In this document: positions 1 to 8,578 of the stretch, in pieces
How positions within the stretch are numbered: the stretch's first letter is position 1
Layout: every line of letters starts with the position of its first letter
Assembly: GCF_010646885.2 (NCBI RefSeq)
Contig: NZ_CP050700.1
Location: 1-64,000 of the forward strand
Source: Desulfopila sp. IMCC35008
GTDB lineage: Bacteria > Desulfobacterota > Desulfobulbia > Desulfobulbales > Desulfocapsaceae
Length of the DNA stretch: 64,000 nt
Direction: 5' to 3'
The notes under the pieces: generated by a model
Databases searched by the model: none
Seen by the model: only the letters and a program-made list of their open reading frames with translations
Told to the model about the DNA's origin: nothing
Program-made: the position numbers and the translations under genes

Positions 1-1323
1 ATGATATGGGAGAAGACGCAGGAACGATTAAAGGATGCTCTTTCGAGCTCTGTTTATAATCTTTGGATAGAGCCTTTGGAGTGTCTTGAGGTGAGGGATG
101 ATGCAATCTTACTGAAGAGTCCGGACAGGTATTTCAGTGCCTATATCAACCAGCACTATCTTTCAAGCATTGAAGAGATGGTTGAGCAGACAGGCGAAAT
201 GAAAAGGCGGGTTCTTCTGTTTGAGGGTGAAAGCAAGCCGGTGACGGTCGGTGCTGCAAAAGGGCAGCTGCGGCTGCCCAATATTCCGGAAAATAATTCA
301 ACCCTGAGAACGCTGCATCCTCGCTACACCTTTGATCAATATATGGTGGGCGAGTCGAACATCCTGGCGGAATCAGCCTGCCGATCGATGTCCATGCTTG
401 ATGACAGTATTGGTCCTTGTCTCTATATCAATAGTGACACGGGTCTTGGCAAGAGCCACTTAACCCATGCCGTGGCTCATAAGGTGTTTGCTGAATCACC
501 CATGACTCGGTTGAGGTACGTGACTGCCCAGCAGTTTGCCTCGGAGATGGTCAGGAATATACAGTCCAGGACCATGGATGCCTTTAAAAGTAAATATCAC
601 GATCAATGTGATATGCTCATGGTTGAAGATATTCACACCTTAAAAGGGAAGAAGAAGACCCAGGAGGAGTTGAATGAACTGCTCGATGCCCTTATCAAGA
701 CAGGTAAACAGGTTATAGTAACCTCAAATAGGGCACCCCGGGAGCTGGATGGTATTGATGAAGAATTCCGGTCTCGTATGTCTTCAGGTTTAATCACCTC
801 GATTAAGGCCCCGGATATCTCCACCCGACAACGCATCGTTATCAATAAGGCCAGTCAGCACAATCTGGCGCTTGATTCTGATTATTCGGAATTCCTGGCT
901 CAGCATATTCGTGGAGATGTCAGGCAGGTCGAGTCTGCAATTGTGGCGATACGGGCTAAGTCACGACTGACAGACGGCTATATCGATATAGATATGATCC
1001 GTGAGGTAGTGGCCGATGTGGTTGGCGTTGGTAAGGCTATGACGGTTGAGATGATCAGTGAACTGATTGCCAAGCAGTTTCAGGTTTCAATGAAGGAGCT
1101 GCAATCCAAGTCACGTAAGAAAAGATTTACCTTTCCCCGTCAGGTTGCCATGTATCTGTGCCGTAAGCATACAGAAGATTCTTTGGCTGATATCGGCAGG
1201 GCCTTTAATCGAGACCACTCCACGGTTCTTCACTCCATCAAGAAAGTGACGAACCTGGCTGTTCGCGACACCTCTGTGAATGCCCAGGTCGAATTGCTCA
1301 GTGGGAAGATTAAAAGCCTGTAG
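1..1323 (+). CDS. dnaA: Chromosomal replication initiator protein DnaA
   Basis: Replication initiator that binds DnaA boxes at oriC and opens the duplex. The 440-residue protein has an N-terminal domain starting MIWEKTQERLK, an AAA+ core with a Walker A-like GLGKSH at about residues 148-153, a Walker B-like MVEDIH at about 207-212, and a C-terminal DNA-binding domain (about 345-440) containing the family signature around RDHSTVLH. Two core motifs deviate slightly from the usual: the P-loop has GKS rather than GKT, and Walker B has ED rather than DD. The ATG is the first base of the window, so its ribosome site and any upstream origin cannot be seen. dnaN does not follow; an inward-facing hemG does. 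It could be one of two dnaA copies in the genome. Family call is secure. Confidence 0.95.
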   Translation: MIWEKTQERLKDALSSSVYNLWIEPLECLEVRDDAILLKSPDRYFSAYINQHYLSSIEEMVEQTGEMKRRVLLFEGESKPVTVGAAKGQLRLPNIPENNSTLRTLHPRYTFDQYMVGESNILAESACRSMSMLDDSIGPCLYINSDTGLGKSHLTHAVAHKVFAESPMTRLRYVTAQQFASEMVRNIQSRTMDAFKSKYHDQCDMLMVEDIHTLKGKKKTQEELNELLDALIKTGKQVIVTSNRAPRELDGIDEEFRSRMSSGLITSIKAPDISTRQRIVINKASQHNLALDSDYSEFLAQHIRGDVRQVESAIVAIRAKSRLTDGYIDIDMIREVVADVVGVGKAMTVEMISELIAKQFQVSMKELQSKSRKKRFTFPRQVAMYLCRKHTEDSLADIGRAFNRDHSTVLHSIKKVTNLAVRDTSVNAQVELLSGKIKSL

Positions 1324-1343
1324 CTGTTTAAATTGTTGCACAA

Positions 1344-1379
1344 AAAAAGGGCCGGATGACACTTCATCCGGCCCTTTTT
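1344..1379. terminator. Bidirectional intrinsic terminator between dnaA and hemG
   Basis: A perfect inverted repeat with arms AAAAAGGGCCGGATGA and TCATCCGGCCCTTTTT and a four-base CACT loop. It has A-runs on the left and T-runs on the right, so it can end transcription from both convergent genes. Confidence 0.9.
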
Positions 1380-1404
1380 GTTTTGTGATAGTCATGGAGC
1401 TCAA

Positions 1405-2805
1405 TTAAAAATATACTTTTTTTACCTCTGTCTCAATGCTTCCGCTTGTCCGTGATTCTTTTACTGCCCTGGCAACCCGGGTGGCTGTTTTCATCATGTC
1501 ATTGAGGCCGATTCCTTCCCAGCCGAAACCGCAGATATGCAGTCCCTCCATCTCCTGCATCAGCTTGTCCCGCCATGCGAGCAGTGAGGTATACCCTTTT
1601 TCAAGTTGGGGTATGGGGCTGTCTGCCCGGTAATATTTTGTGTAGAGTGGTTCATCGGTAATGCCTAAAATTTCCTTCACCTCGGTGCGTGCCCGCTTGA
1701 TGATCTCTTCCTCGTCGAGCTCAAGCCGTTCCGGATGCCTTCTCCCTCCTATGAGGGTTTCAAAAACAATATGCCCATCTGGTGCCCGGCCTGGAAACAT
1801 GTTGGAGGTGAAAAGGGAACCGAGGGTAAATGTCTTTTCGGATTCCGGTATAAGGAAGCCAAATCCGGGCGGCAGACTATTACCCGGGCCAAAACCGAAC
1901 ACAGCGGTGCTGATCCAGGCACCTGGTGTTGATGTGAGCGGTGCGTCACCCGAGATATTACGTAAAAGTTTAAGCGCGGTGTTTACAGGAACCGCCAGGA
2001 CCAGATTATCTGCTTCATACAGGCCAGTACCCGTCTGTACCTGCCAGCCCTCTTCTGTTCTTGATATGGACGTAGCCGGACAGCCAAGCAAAAGTTCCTC
2101 TCCCAACTGAAGACTTTCTGCCAGTCGTTCAGGCAGTCTTTGCATGCCGTCCGGAAAGCTTGTCATGGCGGGCATGCCGATTTTTTTATTCTTGCCGTTT
2201 TTCTTTCTGGCGGCCGCCATCTTTTTGAACACACCTTTAATTACGGAACCGTGTTCCTTTTCAAGTTTACGGACGCCCGGCATCACCGCATCAATAGAGA
2301 GCCTGTCATAATCTCCTGCATAGGTGCCGGTGAAAACTGCATCGACATAAGGCAGCAAGGCGGAGCCGAATCGATGGGCCGCCCATTTGGCAACAGTTGG
2401 TTCCCCCTCAAGAGGGGGTTGCCAGGCCTCTGCCAGTACCCTGAATTTGTCTTTCCAGGAAATGAGTGGGGCCATGGATATTTTAAGCGGTGTTTGAGGG
2501 ATGCACTGGAGTTTTTTGCGCAGATAGACATAGCGGACAAAATCAATAAGGGGTGCCTGGACCACCTCTTTATCAAGGCCTGTCTCACGTAACAGGTCCT
2601 TGCTCTCCGTGCAATTGTCTAGAAATCCGTGAGGGCCGATTTCAGAGATATAACCATCTTCTTTATGGGTGCGTATTACACCGCCGGTGCGGTCGCTTTT
2701 TTCAAGGAGTAAAAGTTTATGATCGGGATTGTCGAGGCGCAGTTTATGAGCGACGGTGAGGCCGGTAAGGCCGCCGCCAATAATAATGGTATTTCGTCGT
2801 TTCAT
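1405..2805 (-). CDS. hemG: Protoporphyrinogen oxidase, HemY/HemG (FAD) type
   Basis: FAD enzyme oxidising protoporphyrinogen IX (or coproporphyrinogen in the coproporphyrin branch) late in heme synthesis. The 466-residue protein opens with a dinucleotide-binding motif IIIGGGLTGLT (residues 7-17) followed by the glutamate-containing LLLLEKSDRTGG, and ends with a second FAD-contact segment around GFGWEGIGLNDMM, as in the flavin amine oxidase/PPO superfamily. Length matches HemY (about 460-480). It stands alone, convergent with dnaA and just downstream of a phosphoesterase gene. This type classically uses O2, which is notable next to a sulfite-reduction locus; another electron acceptor is possible. 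Assignment as PPO rather than another amine oxidase is good but by motif only. Confidence 0.85.
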   Translation of the reverse strand: MKRRNTIIIGGGLTGLTVAHKLRLDNPDHKLLLLEKSDRTGGVIRTHKEDGYISEIGPHGFLDNCTESKDLLRETGLDKEVVQAPLIDFVRYVYLRKKLQCIPQTPLKISMAPLISWKDKFRVLAEAWQPPLEGEPTVAKWAAHRFGSALLPYVDAVFTGTYAGDYDRLSIDAVMPGVRKLEKEHGSVIKGVFKKMAAARKKNGKNKKIGMPAMTSFPDGMQRLPERLAESLQLGEELLLGCPATSISRTEEGWQVQTGTGLYEADNLVLAVPVNTALKLLRNISGDAPLTSTPGAWISTAVFGFGPGNSLPPGFGFLIPESEKTFTLGSLFTSNMFPGRAPDGHIVFETLIGGRRHPERLELDEEEIIKRARTEVKEILGITDEPLYTKYYRADSPIPQLEKGYTSLLAWRDKLMQEMEGLHICGFGWEGIGLNDMMKTATRVARAVKESRTSGSIETEVKKVYF

Positions 2806-2810
2806 GAAAT

Positions 2811-3494
2811 TTAGTGAAGTGTTGCCTGAAGGGTAGATTGAATATAGGTTATTTCGACCCAGCCGCCCTGTATGAGCGCTCCGGGATTAACAATGTGTGT
2901 TTTGCCGATGTGGTCTTCACCTCTTGCTTCGTGTATGTGGCCGGTGATGCACACATCAGGTTGATGTTGTTCTATGTAGCTCCTGACGGCGCTTGAACCG
3001 ACATGCTTACCGTTTCGCAACATATCCACCTTGGTGTTGTAAGGTGGTACATGGGAGATCAGAATAACCGGAATCCCTGACCTTGCGTCCGGCAGGGTCA
3101 AGGATATGAAATCCTGCCCCTCTTGATGAGCGTCAGTCAGTACATCGGTCAGCTCATTTTCGGAAAACTCCGCCGGGGTGCCAAAAGGTGTGTGGTTTGA
3201 GCCTCCGGCACCAAGCAGACATATTTTCCTTTCCAGCAGCCTGGCCTGGCGGTGGAGGTTCAGACCGAGACCTTCAAGGTAGTCATTAATTTCAAAGTTA
3301 TCAAGATTGCCGATCAGTGCCAGCAGGTTTCGGTTGTATCCAAGCAGGTCATCCAGGACTCTTTTGGCATCCTTTTGTTTCCCGTAATTGGTGAGGTCAC
3401 CGGTGGCTATCATCAGGTCCGCAGATTCAACATCAGGAATACCCGCAACCATGTGGGTGGCCATGTGGATGTCACCGAAGGCTATGATTCTCAT
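2811..3494 (-). CDS. Calcineurin-like metallophosphoesterase (YfcE/MJ0936-like)
   Basis: Small metal-dependent phosphodiesterase of about 227 residues. The start is set at 3494 because a GGAGG lies eight bases upstream and the protein then begins directly with MRIIAFGDIH, the first metal-binding motif (D-x-H). Further dimetal motifs follow in order: ATGDLTN, ALIGNLDN (GN[HD] type), ISHVPPYN and CITGHIHEA, with VNPGAL near the end. A longer reading frame upstream has no family similarity. The stop lies five bases before the hemG start, so the two may be cotranscribed. Substrate cannot be read from sequence. Confidence 0.85.
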   Translation of the reverse strand: MRIIAFGDIHMATHMVAGIPDVESADLMIATGDLTNYGKQKDAKRVLDDLLGYNRNLLALIGNLDNFEINDYLEGLGLNLHRQARLLERKICLLGAGGSNHTPFGTPAEFSENELTDVLTDAHQEGQDFISLTLPDARSGIPVILISHVPPYNTKVDMLRNGKHVGSSAVRSYIEQHQPDVCITGHIHEARGEDHIGKTHIVNPGALIQGGWVEITYIQSTLQATLH

Positions 3495-3555
3495 AAAGGA
3501 ATCCTCCATGAAATTGACCGGAAACAGTCGCGATACAGCAAGGTGGAAGCATCTC

Positions 3556-3584
3556 TTGACACTTTGTGTTCCATGGTTAACATT
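3556..3584 (+). promoter_or_regulatory. Possible sigma-70 promoter for htpG
   Basis: TTGACA followed after 17 bases by AACATT, about 90 bases upstream of the htpG start. The -35 is perfect and the -10 is weak. I do not see a convincing heat-shock sigma-32 element. Confidence 0.25.
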
Positions 3585-3671
3585 TTCGCCGACTTTTAGA
3601 GAAAATGCAATGGAAAGCATCGTTCGCGCGCCATTGCCGATCGTAGTGAAAATCATGTTGAGGTGAAGAGA

Positions 3672-5552
3672 ATGAGTGACAAGACAAAAACCTATGAGTT
3701 TCAGGCTGAAACGAAGAAACTTCTCGATATCGTAATTAACTCCCTTTATACCGAAAGGGACGTGTTCATCCGTGAATTGATATCCAACAGTGCTGATGCA
3801 CTGGAGAAGTTCAGGCATGAGAGCCTGACATCCGAGGATGTATTCGATGATCATGTGCCTCTTGAGATCACCATTGATCTCGACGAAGAAAAACATTTAC
3901 TGACCATAACCGATACCGGAATCGGTATGACTCGAGACGAGCTCGAGCATAATCTGGGTACCATTGCCCATTCCGGTTCCAACACCTTTTTGACGGAACT
4001 TGCCGAGGCGGTACAAAAAGATGTTAATCTGATCGGCCAGTTCGGTGTGGGTTTTTATGCAGCTTTTATGGCCGGTAAGAGTGTAAGGGTGCAAAGTCGA
4101 TCATGGGATGGCAGTGAGGGGCACGAGTGGCTTTCTGACGGGTCCGGTTCCTTTAGCATTACAGAGCTGGAAGGGCTGAGGCGGGGGACGAAAATAATCG
4201 TGGAACTTAAAGATGACGCCCAGGAATATGCCCAGAAGTTTAAGGTCGAGTCTGTCGTCAAACGCTACTCCTCCTTTGTGCCATTCCCGATCAAGCTGGA
4301 AGGGGAAACCGTCAACACCGTACAAGCTTTGTGGACCCGGAACCGCTCGGAGATCAGTGAGGATGAATATACCGAGTTTTATAAATTTGTCGGAAATGCC
4401 GTGGATGAACCGGTCTATCGGTTGCATTTCACTGCCGACGCCCCACTCATGATTAATGCGTTGCTTTTTGCGCCAAAAGAGAATTTTGAGGTGCTCGGCT
4501 TCGGTAAGATGGATCCGGGTGTCAACCTCTACTGTCAACGTATCCTTATCGATCAGCACTCCAAGAATATTCTGCCGGAATGGTTGCGATTCCTGAAAGG
4601 CGTGGTCGATAGTGAGGACCTGCCTCTTAATATTTCCAGACAGGCGCTTCAGGATAATGCACTGGTTGCCAAGCTGCGTAAGGTGGTCACCAAGAGGTTT
4701 TTGAAATATCTTGATGAAGAGGCTAAAAAAGATGAAGAGAAGTATCTCGAGTTCTGGTCTACCTTTGGCATCTTTATAAAAGAGGGTGCTACCAGCGATT
4801 ACGAATACCAGAAGGAGCTTGGTAAGCTGCTCCGGTTTGAATCATCCAAGTCGGATAAGGGGAAACCAGTTTCTCTCGCCGATTACGTGCTGCGCATGAA
4901 TCCGGATCAGGAGGAGATTTATTATATTAACGGTCCAAGCCGTGCTGCCATAGAGGCGGGTCCTTATGTGGAGATGTTCAGGAAAAAGGATATCGAGATT
5001 ATCTACACACTGGAGCCTATCGACGATTTTGTTCTCAGTCATCTGGCAGAGTTCGACGGCAAGAAACTGGTTTCTGCCGACAGGGCTGATCTTTCTATTC
5101 CGGAAAGCGGTGGAGGAAAGGATGAGGATACAGATGACAAAGAAGAGCAGAAGCTTGAAGACGAAGCGGCTGATTCTCTTGTCAGCTGGCTTAAGGAGAC
5201 CCTGAAAGACCAGGTCGCTGATGTCATTGTGTCCAAGAGGCTGGTTGATGCCCCGGCCATGATCGTCAATCCCGACGGCTATATGACTTCTTCCATGGAA
5301 CGCGTACTTGCCGCCAGTCGTGCTGAAAAAGGTCTTGGCCTTGACGGGGGATCCAGGAAAAATCTTGAAATTAACCCGAAAAACCCGATCATTAAACGGC
5401 TTGCAGAACTGCAGAAGGAAGATACGGATTTTGCCTCCGACGTGGCGCTGCAGATCTACGACAATGCCATGATTCAGGCCGGTCTTGTAGTCGATCCCCT
5501 GGTAATGGTGGAGAGGAATTACAAGATTTTAAACAGGGCAATCGGAGACTGA
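3672..5552 (+). CDS. htpG: Chaperone protein HtpG (Hsp90)
   Basis: Cytosolic ATP-dependent chaperone of the Hsp90 family, 626 residues, normal length. The GHKL ATPase motifs are all present near the N-terminus: ELISNSADAL, DTGIGMTRDEL and GQFGVGFYAAFM. The middle domain carries LNISRQALQ and the C-terminal dimerisation region follows, separated by an acidic linker with a run of Asp/Glu/Lys around DEDTDDKEEQK. The start at 3672 is chosen because GAGGTGA precedes the ATG at good spacing; an upstream in-frame GTG at 3663 overlaps that site. A hairpin lies after the stop. Confidence 0.96.
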   Translation: MSDKTKTYEFQAETKKLLDIVINSLYTERDVFIRELISNSADALEKFRHESLTSEDVFDDHVPLEITIDLDEEKHLLTITDTGIGMTRDELEHNLGTIAHSGSNTFLTELAEAVQKDVNLIGQFGVGFYAAFMAGKSVRVQSRSWDGSEGHEWLSDGSGSFSITELEGLRRGTKIIVELKDDAQEYAQKFKVESVVKRYSSFVPFPIKLEGETVNTVQALWTRNRSEISEDEYTEFYKFVGNAVDEPVYRLHFTADAPLMINALLFAPKENFEVLGFGKMDPGVNLYCQRILIDQHSKNILPEWLRFLKGVVDSEDLPLNISRQALQDNALVAKLRKVVTKRFLKYLDEEAKKDEEKYLEFWSTFGIFIKEGATSDYEYQKELGKLLRFESSKSDKGKPVSLADYVLRMNPDQEEIYYINGPSRAAIEAGPYVEMFRKKDIEIIYTLEPIDDFVLSHLAEFDGKKLVSADRADLSIPESGGGKDEDTDDKEEQKLEDEAADSLVSWLKETLKDQVADVIVSKRLVDAPAMIVNPDGYMTSSMERVLAASRAEKGLGLDGGSRKNLEINPKNPIIKRLAELQKEDTDFASDVALQIYDNAMIQAGLVVDPLVMVERNYKILNRAIGD

Positions 5553-5580
5553 TTTTCATTTTACGTAGAATTCTGAGGAT

Positions 5581-5622
5581 CGGGGTACTGGGTAACGGGT
5601 TTATACGTTGCACGATACCCCG
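5581..5622 (+). terminator. Probable htpG terminator
   Basis: CGGGGTA and TACCCCG arms enclose a 28-base loop and are followed by GTCTTTGTTTATAT. The long loop and imperfect T-tract make it only moderately convincing. Confidence 0.4.
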
Positions 5623-5750
5623 GTCTTTGTTTATATAGAACTTCCGCCGTCCGAAGCTGTCCTGAAATGAAAGCCTGCCTGGATAAAGTGTTTTTGGGGG
5701 AACAACAGAGCTGCTGAATGTTTGTTACTCTTGTTGAGATGGAGAAGAAA

Positions 5751-6140
5751 ATGAGTCCGGTAAAACGATATGTGGTTCTGTTGATTACGACAGTATTTTT
5801 ACTATCCGGTTGTTACTCAACACCGGTTCGTCATCTTGCCTCGGATGCGGGGTTGATTAAAGTCGGCACATCAGACAGGGAGGAAGTGCTCACCTATCTG
5901 GGAGAGCCTGACGAGCAGGAAGTGCTTGCCGAAGGTGTTGAGAAATGGGTGTACCGGGAGTATGAAAGTTCTGCCCTTAAGAGTACGCCTGTTGTCGGCA
6001 GGTATTTCGGGCCAAAAAATTATGGTACGGTGACAGTAATACTAAAAGATAATATTGCTGTTAAATGTGTTTACGGGGCCTATGACCATGGTGAGTTGGA
6101 TTGGGCTGATGATTTCGATTGGCAAGAGACCGCACAGTGA
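5751..6140 (+). CDS. Small outer-membrane lipoprotein, SmpA/OmlA (BamE)-like fold
   Basis: About 129-residue lipoprotein. A basic N-terminus (MSPVKRY) is followed by a hydrophobic stretch and a lipobox LLSGC, so the mature Cys is near residue 19. The mature part has the pattern IKVGTSDREEVLTYLGEPD, typical of the BamE/SmpA-OmlA fold, and later a beta-rich segment ending in a tyrosine-rich tail. Start 5751 is preferred because GGAG precedes it with six-base spacing; two in-frame ATGs lie upstream. Its stop overlaps the pcm start. It is unlikely to be BamE itself given the poor match outside the one motif; function unknown. Confidence 0.7.
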   Translation: MSPVKRYVVLLITTVFLLSGCYSTPVRHLASDAGLIKVGTSDREEVLTYLGEPDEQEVLAEGVEKWVYREYESSALKSTPVVGRYFGPKNYGTVTVILKDNIAVKCVYGAYDHGELDWADDFDWQETAQ

Positions 6141-6784
6141 GCGACAGGTATTCCACTATTCGTGAAAAGATGGTCCATGAGCAGATTGTTGCCCGTGGTG
6201 TAAGTGACCAACGTACACTTGAGGCGATGGCCACTGTGCCAAGGCACCTCTTTGTCGATGATGCCATGAGGGCGCGGGCCTATGGGGATTATCCTCTTCC
6301 TATCGCGGCGGGACAGACCATCTCGCAACCGTATATCGTTGCCTCAATGACCGAGGCCCTGCAGCTGAAGGGCAGTGAGCGGGTGCTTGAGATTGGTACC
6401 GGCTCGGGATATCAGGCTGCGGTACTGTCGCGCCTCTGTGAGCAGGTTTATACCATTGAACGCATTAATACGCTACTGGCATCGGCCAGGAAGGTCTTTG
6501 ATGCACTCCGCTACTTTAACATAGTGGCCAAGCTTGATGACGGTACCATGGGATGGCCTGAAAATGCGCCCTATGATGCGATTATCGTAACAGCAGGCGG
6601 TCCTGAAATTCCTCAGCCTCTGATCGACCAGTTGGCTGATCCGGGACGTTTGATCATCCCGGTCGGGGACCAGCAGATACAGGAACTTCAGTTACTCACC
6701 AAGTCTGAAGGTGAGGTCCGTGTTGAAGTGCTTAGCAGTGTCCGTTTTGTCGATCTGATTGGACAACATGGGTGGTCGGGCTGA
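6137..6784 (+). CDS. pcm: Protein-L-isoaspartate O-methyltransferase
   Basis: SAM-dependent repair enzyme that methylates isoaspartyl residues in damaged proteins. The 215-residue protein has the N-terminal family sequence MVHEQIVARGV, the substrate region YPLPIAAGQTISQP, SAM motif I VLEIGTGSGYQAAVL, and the later motif RLIIPVGD. The GTG start at 6137 overlaps the lipoprotein stop (GTGA), suggesting translational coupling; it gives the usual Pcm length. The SAM product SAH links it to ahcY and the SAH deaminase elsewhere in this window. Confidence 0.93.
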   Translation: MSDRYSTIREKMVHEQIVARGVSDQRTLEAMATVPRHLFVDDAMRARAYGDYPLPIAAGQTISQPYIVASMTEALQLKGSERVLEIGTGSGYQAAVLSRLCEQVYTIERINTLLASARKVFDALRYFNIVAKLDDGTMGWPENAPYDAIIVTAGGPEIPQPLIDQLADPGRLIIPVGDQQIQELQLLTKSEGEVRVEVLSSVRFVDLIGQHGWSG

Positions 6785-7120
6785 GATTTTTTGTCCAGTT
6801 TTTCCTTTCTGTGTTACTGATTCCAGCTTGAACATAGTCATGTTGTCCTGACTTATACTTTGGAATAATTCTTCATTTCCCTTGATTTCATTTTCTTCGA
6901 GCTGTTCCTGGGGTCATCATGGTGCGGCATGTTGTTAGGCTTTTCCTAATTTTATCTTGTATTTGGCAGGCAATCACAGTAAATTTATCTCTTGTTTTTA
7001 ATGGATTCGTTCTATTCGTTTGGCCTTTTCACTCGGACCGGAACTGACTCCTATCAAGGCGATGGATTTGTATTTTACCTTCGTGTTCAAGAAGTCCGTT
7101 GCATGACGGATGGTGGTGAA
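6785..7120. other. Intergenic region before the hydrogenase operon
   Basis: About 336 bases, T-rich, with no convincing gene. It must carry the promoter of the hydrogenase operon, but I could not identify a clear sigma-70 pair or a GG-N10-GC sigma-54 site. An open frame runs through its last 120 bases in phase with the next gene but has no recognisable sequence. Confidence 0.4.
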
Positions 7121-7627
7121 ATGAGGGAGTATATGGAAGAATTATTGAAAAAAAGACGGACCCTGCAGGAGACCATGAACTTCATGGCCGCACTTTCTGC
7201 CGGCATTGAACCTATTCTGGGACGTGGTGCGAACAGTATGACCATGTCTGCCGGACGTAATCTGGGCCGGAAATTTTCTGAAAATGCCGCACATACAGAC
7301 GATTTACTGGTGGCAATTGATGAGGTGCGAAAGGTACTTGAGGCGAACAACTGCCTCTGGGGGTTTGAACCTTTTAAGCCGGAAGGACAGACTGAGTTTG
7401 TCACCCTGAACGACAAGGGGAACTCCCAGGTGCTCCTCGTCTTCCGGGACTGCATGATCCGCCAGGCACTATTTCGTTTTGGTCATCCGCAGCAGGGGTC
7501 TTTGTGTAACATGATGTATGGATTTTTTGCCGGTGCTCTTGAGACGATCATGGGCAAGAAGACAACTCTTGAGATCGGGCATGCCGGGGAAAATGCCTGT
7601 CTGAAAGTACTGACGGTGGAAGCATAA
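7121..7627 (+). CDS. V4R-like (4-vinyl reductase-type) protein, hydrogenase-associated, copy 1
   Basis: First gene of the hydrogenase operon, about 168 residues. The C-terminal third has the V4R-type layout: a Cys before a small-residue helix (SLCNMMYGFFAGALE), a short strand, then a final Cys before the last strand (GENACLKVLTVE). V4R domains are small-ligand or metal-binding modules in BchJ and in XylR-type regulators. The gene at 10247 is a paralogue: both share an AGR motif in the first half, a Cys-x(1-2)-IR motif, the Cys before the AG helix and the terminal Cys. Start 7121 gives similar lengths for the two copies; 7103 is an alternative. No signal peptide. Role unknown; sensing, cluster handling or complex assembly are all possible. 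Confidence 0.6.
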   Translation: MREYMEELLKKRRTLQETMNFMAALSAGIEPILGRGANSMTMSAGRNLGRKFSENAAHTDDLLVAIDEVRKVLEANNCLWGFEPFKPEGQTEFVTLNDKGNSQVLLVFRDCMIRQALFRFGHPQQGSLCNMMYGFFAGALETIMGKKTTLEIGHAGENACLKVLTVEA

Positions 7628-7645
7628 CACGACTGAGGAAATAGA

Positions 7646-8578
7646 ATGAGTTCAGAAAAGATACGGTTGAATACGGAGTGGTTATGCGATTGCGGTGGTT
7701 GTCATGTGGTTCTTGTCGACCTGCATGAAAAGATTATGAACCTGTTTGAATCGGTTCAGATCCAAAAATGCCCTGTTCTCACCGACGTTAAAGATTATCC
7801 CGAGGCGGAGTTAGGGATTCTGACCGGTTCCATCCGCACCGAGCACGATCGGCACGCCGCCATCGAGATGCGTAAAAAGTGCAAGACCATTATTGCCTTT
7901 GGTACCTGTGCTGTCTATGGTGGCTTGCACGGTGCCGGGCTGGCCCACACCAAAGAAGAGATAATGGACCATGTCTATAAGAAGAGCCCGACTACGAAAA
8001 CAGACTTTATCCCGTCAGCGGAAGTTGATAACCTGGAAAAAACGGTGACACCTATTGATGAAGTGATAGATGTGGATCTTTATCTGCCCGGTTGTCCGCC
8101 GCACCCCCATTTCGTGTTTGAGGGATTGAGTGCATTAATAAACGGTAAGGAACCAAGGGTTAATCAAGAGACAGTCTGTGGCGGCTGCAGCAGGACCATG
8201 GTGAAGACTGATGTGGCCGATATCAAGGGGAGTCATGAAGGAATGCCGGAAGATGATATCTGTTTTCTGAGCCAGGGCTATATTTGTCTTGGTTCGGTAA
8301 CTCTCGATCGGTGCCTCTCTCCTTGTCCGAATCATGGTGTAATGTGTACCGGCTGTGCCGGGCCGACCATGCAGATCCTGACAGAACCGACACGAGATCT
8401 CCGCACCGAGGTGAGTGACAGGATGTCGCGCTTGACAAAGATTCCTGCGGAAACAATTATCACCCACATTGAAAAGTCCGCAAAAACCCACTACGCCTAT
8501 GCCATGGCGACCAAGATGATCGGCAATAAACCCACCTTCCTGATCCGGAAGTGGATAGCAGATGTGGAGGCAGCATAA
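7646..8578 (+). CDS. [NiFe] hydrogenase small subunit (group 3, MvhG-like)
   Basis: Electron-transfer subunit of a soluble [NiFe] hydrogenase, 310 residues. Proximal-cluster cysteines lie in WLCDCGGCH (Cys14, 16, 19), GTCAVYGG and PGCPPHP. The C-terminal half has cysteines for two more Fe-S clusters: VCGGCS, then a dense series from CFLSQGYICLG to CTGCAGP. There is no Tat signal, so it is cytoplasmic and group 3-like, closest in layout to MvhG of F420-non-reducing hydrogenases. GAGG precedes the ATG. The stop overlaps the large-subunit start (TAATG). The usual MvhD partner and Hdr genes are not seen nearby, so the electron acceptor is uncertain. Confidence 0.88.
   Translation: MSSEKIRLNTEWLCDCGGCHVVLVDLHEKIMNLFESVQIQKCPVLTDVKDYPEAELGILTGSIRTEHDRHAAIEMRKKCKTIIAFGTCAVYGGLHGAGLAHTKEEIMDHVYKKSPTTKTDFIPSAEVDNLEKTVTPIDEVIDVDLYLPGCPPHPHFVFEGLSALINGKEPRVNQETVCGGCSRTMVKTDVADIKGSHEGMPEDDICFLSQGYICLGSVTLDRCLSPCPNHGVMCTGCAGPTMQILTEPTRDLRTEVSDRMSRLTKIPAETIITHIEKSAKTHYAYAMATKMIGNKPTFLIRKWIADVEAA

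Noticed and set aside
6900-6985. Sigma-54 promoter before the hydrogenase operon
   Set aside because: GG and GC pairs are present around 6929-6943 but the spacing is 11, not 10, and no upstream enhancer-like repeat is seen.
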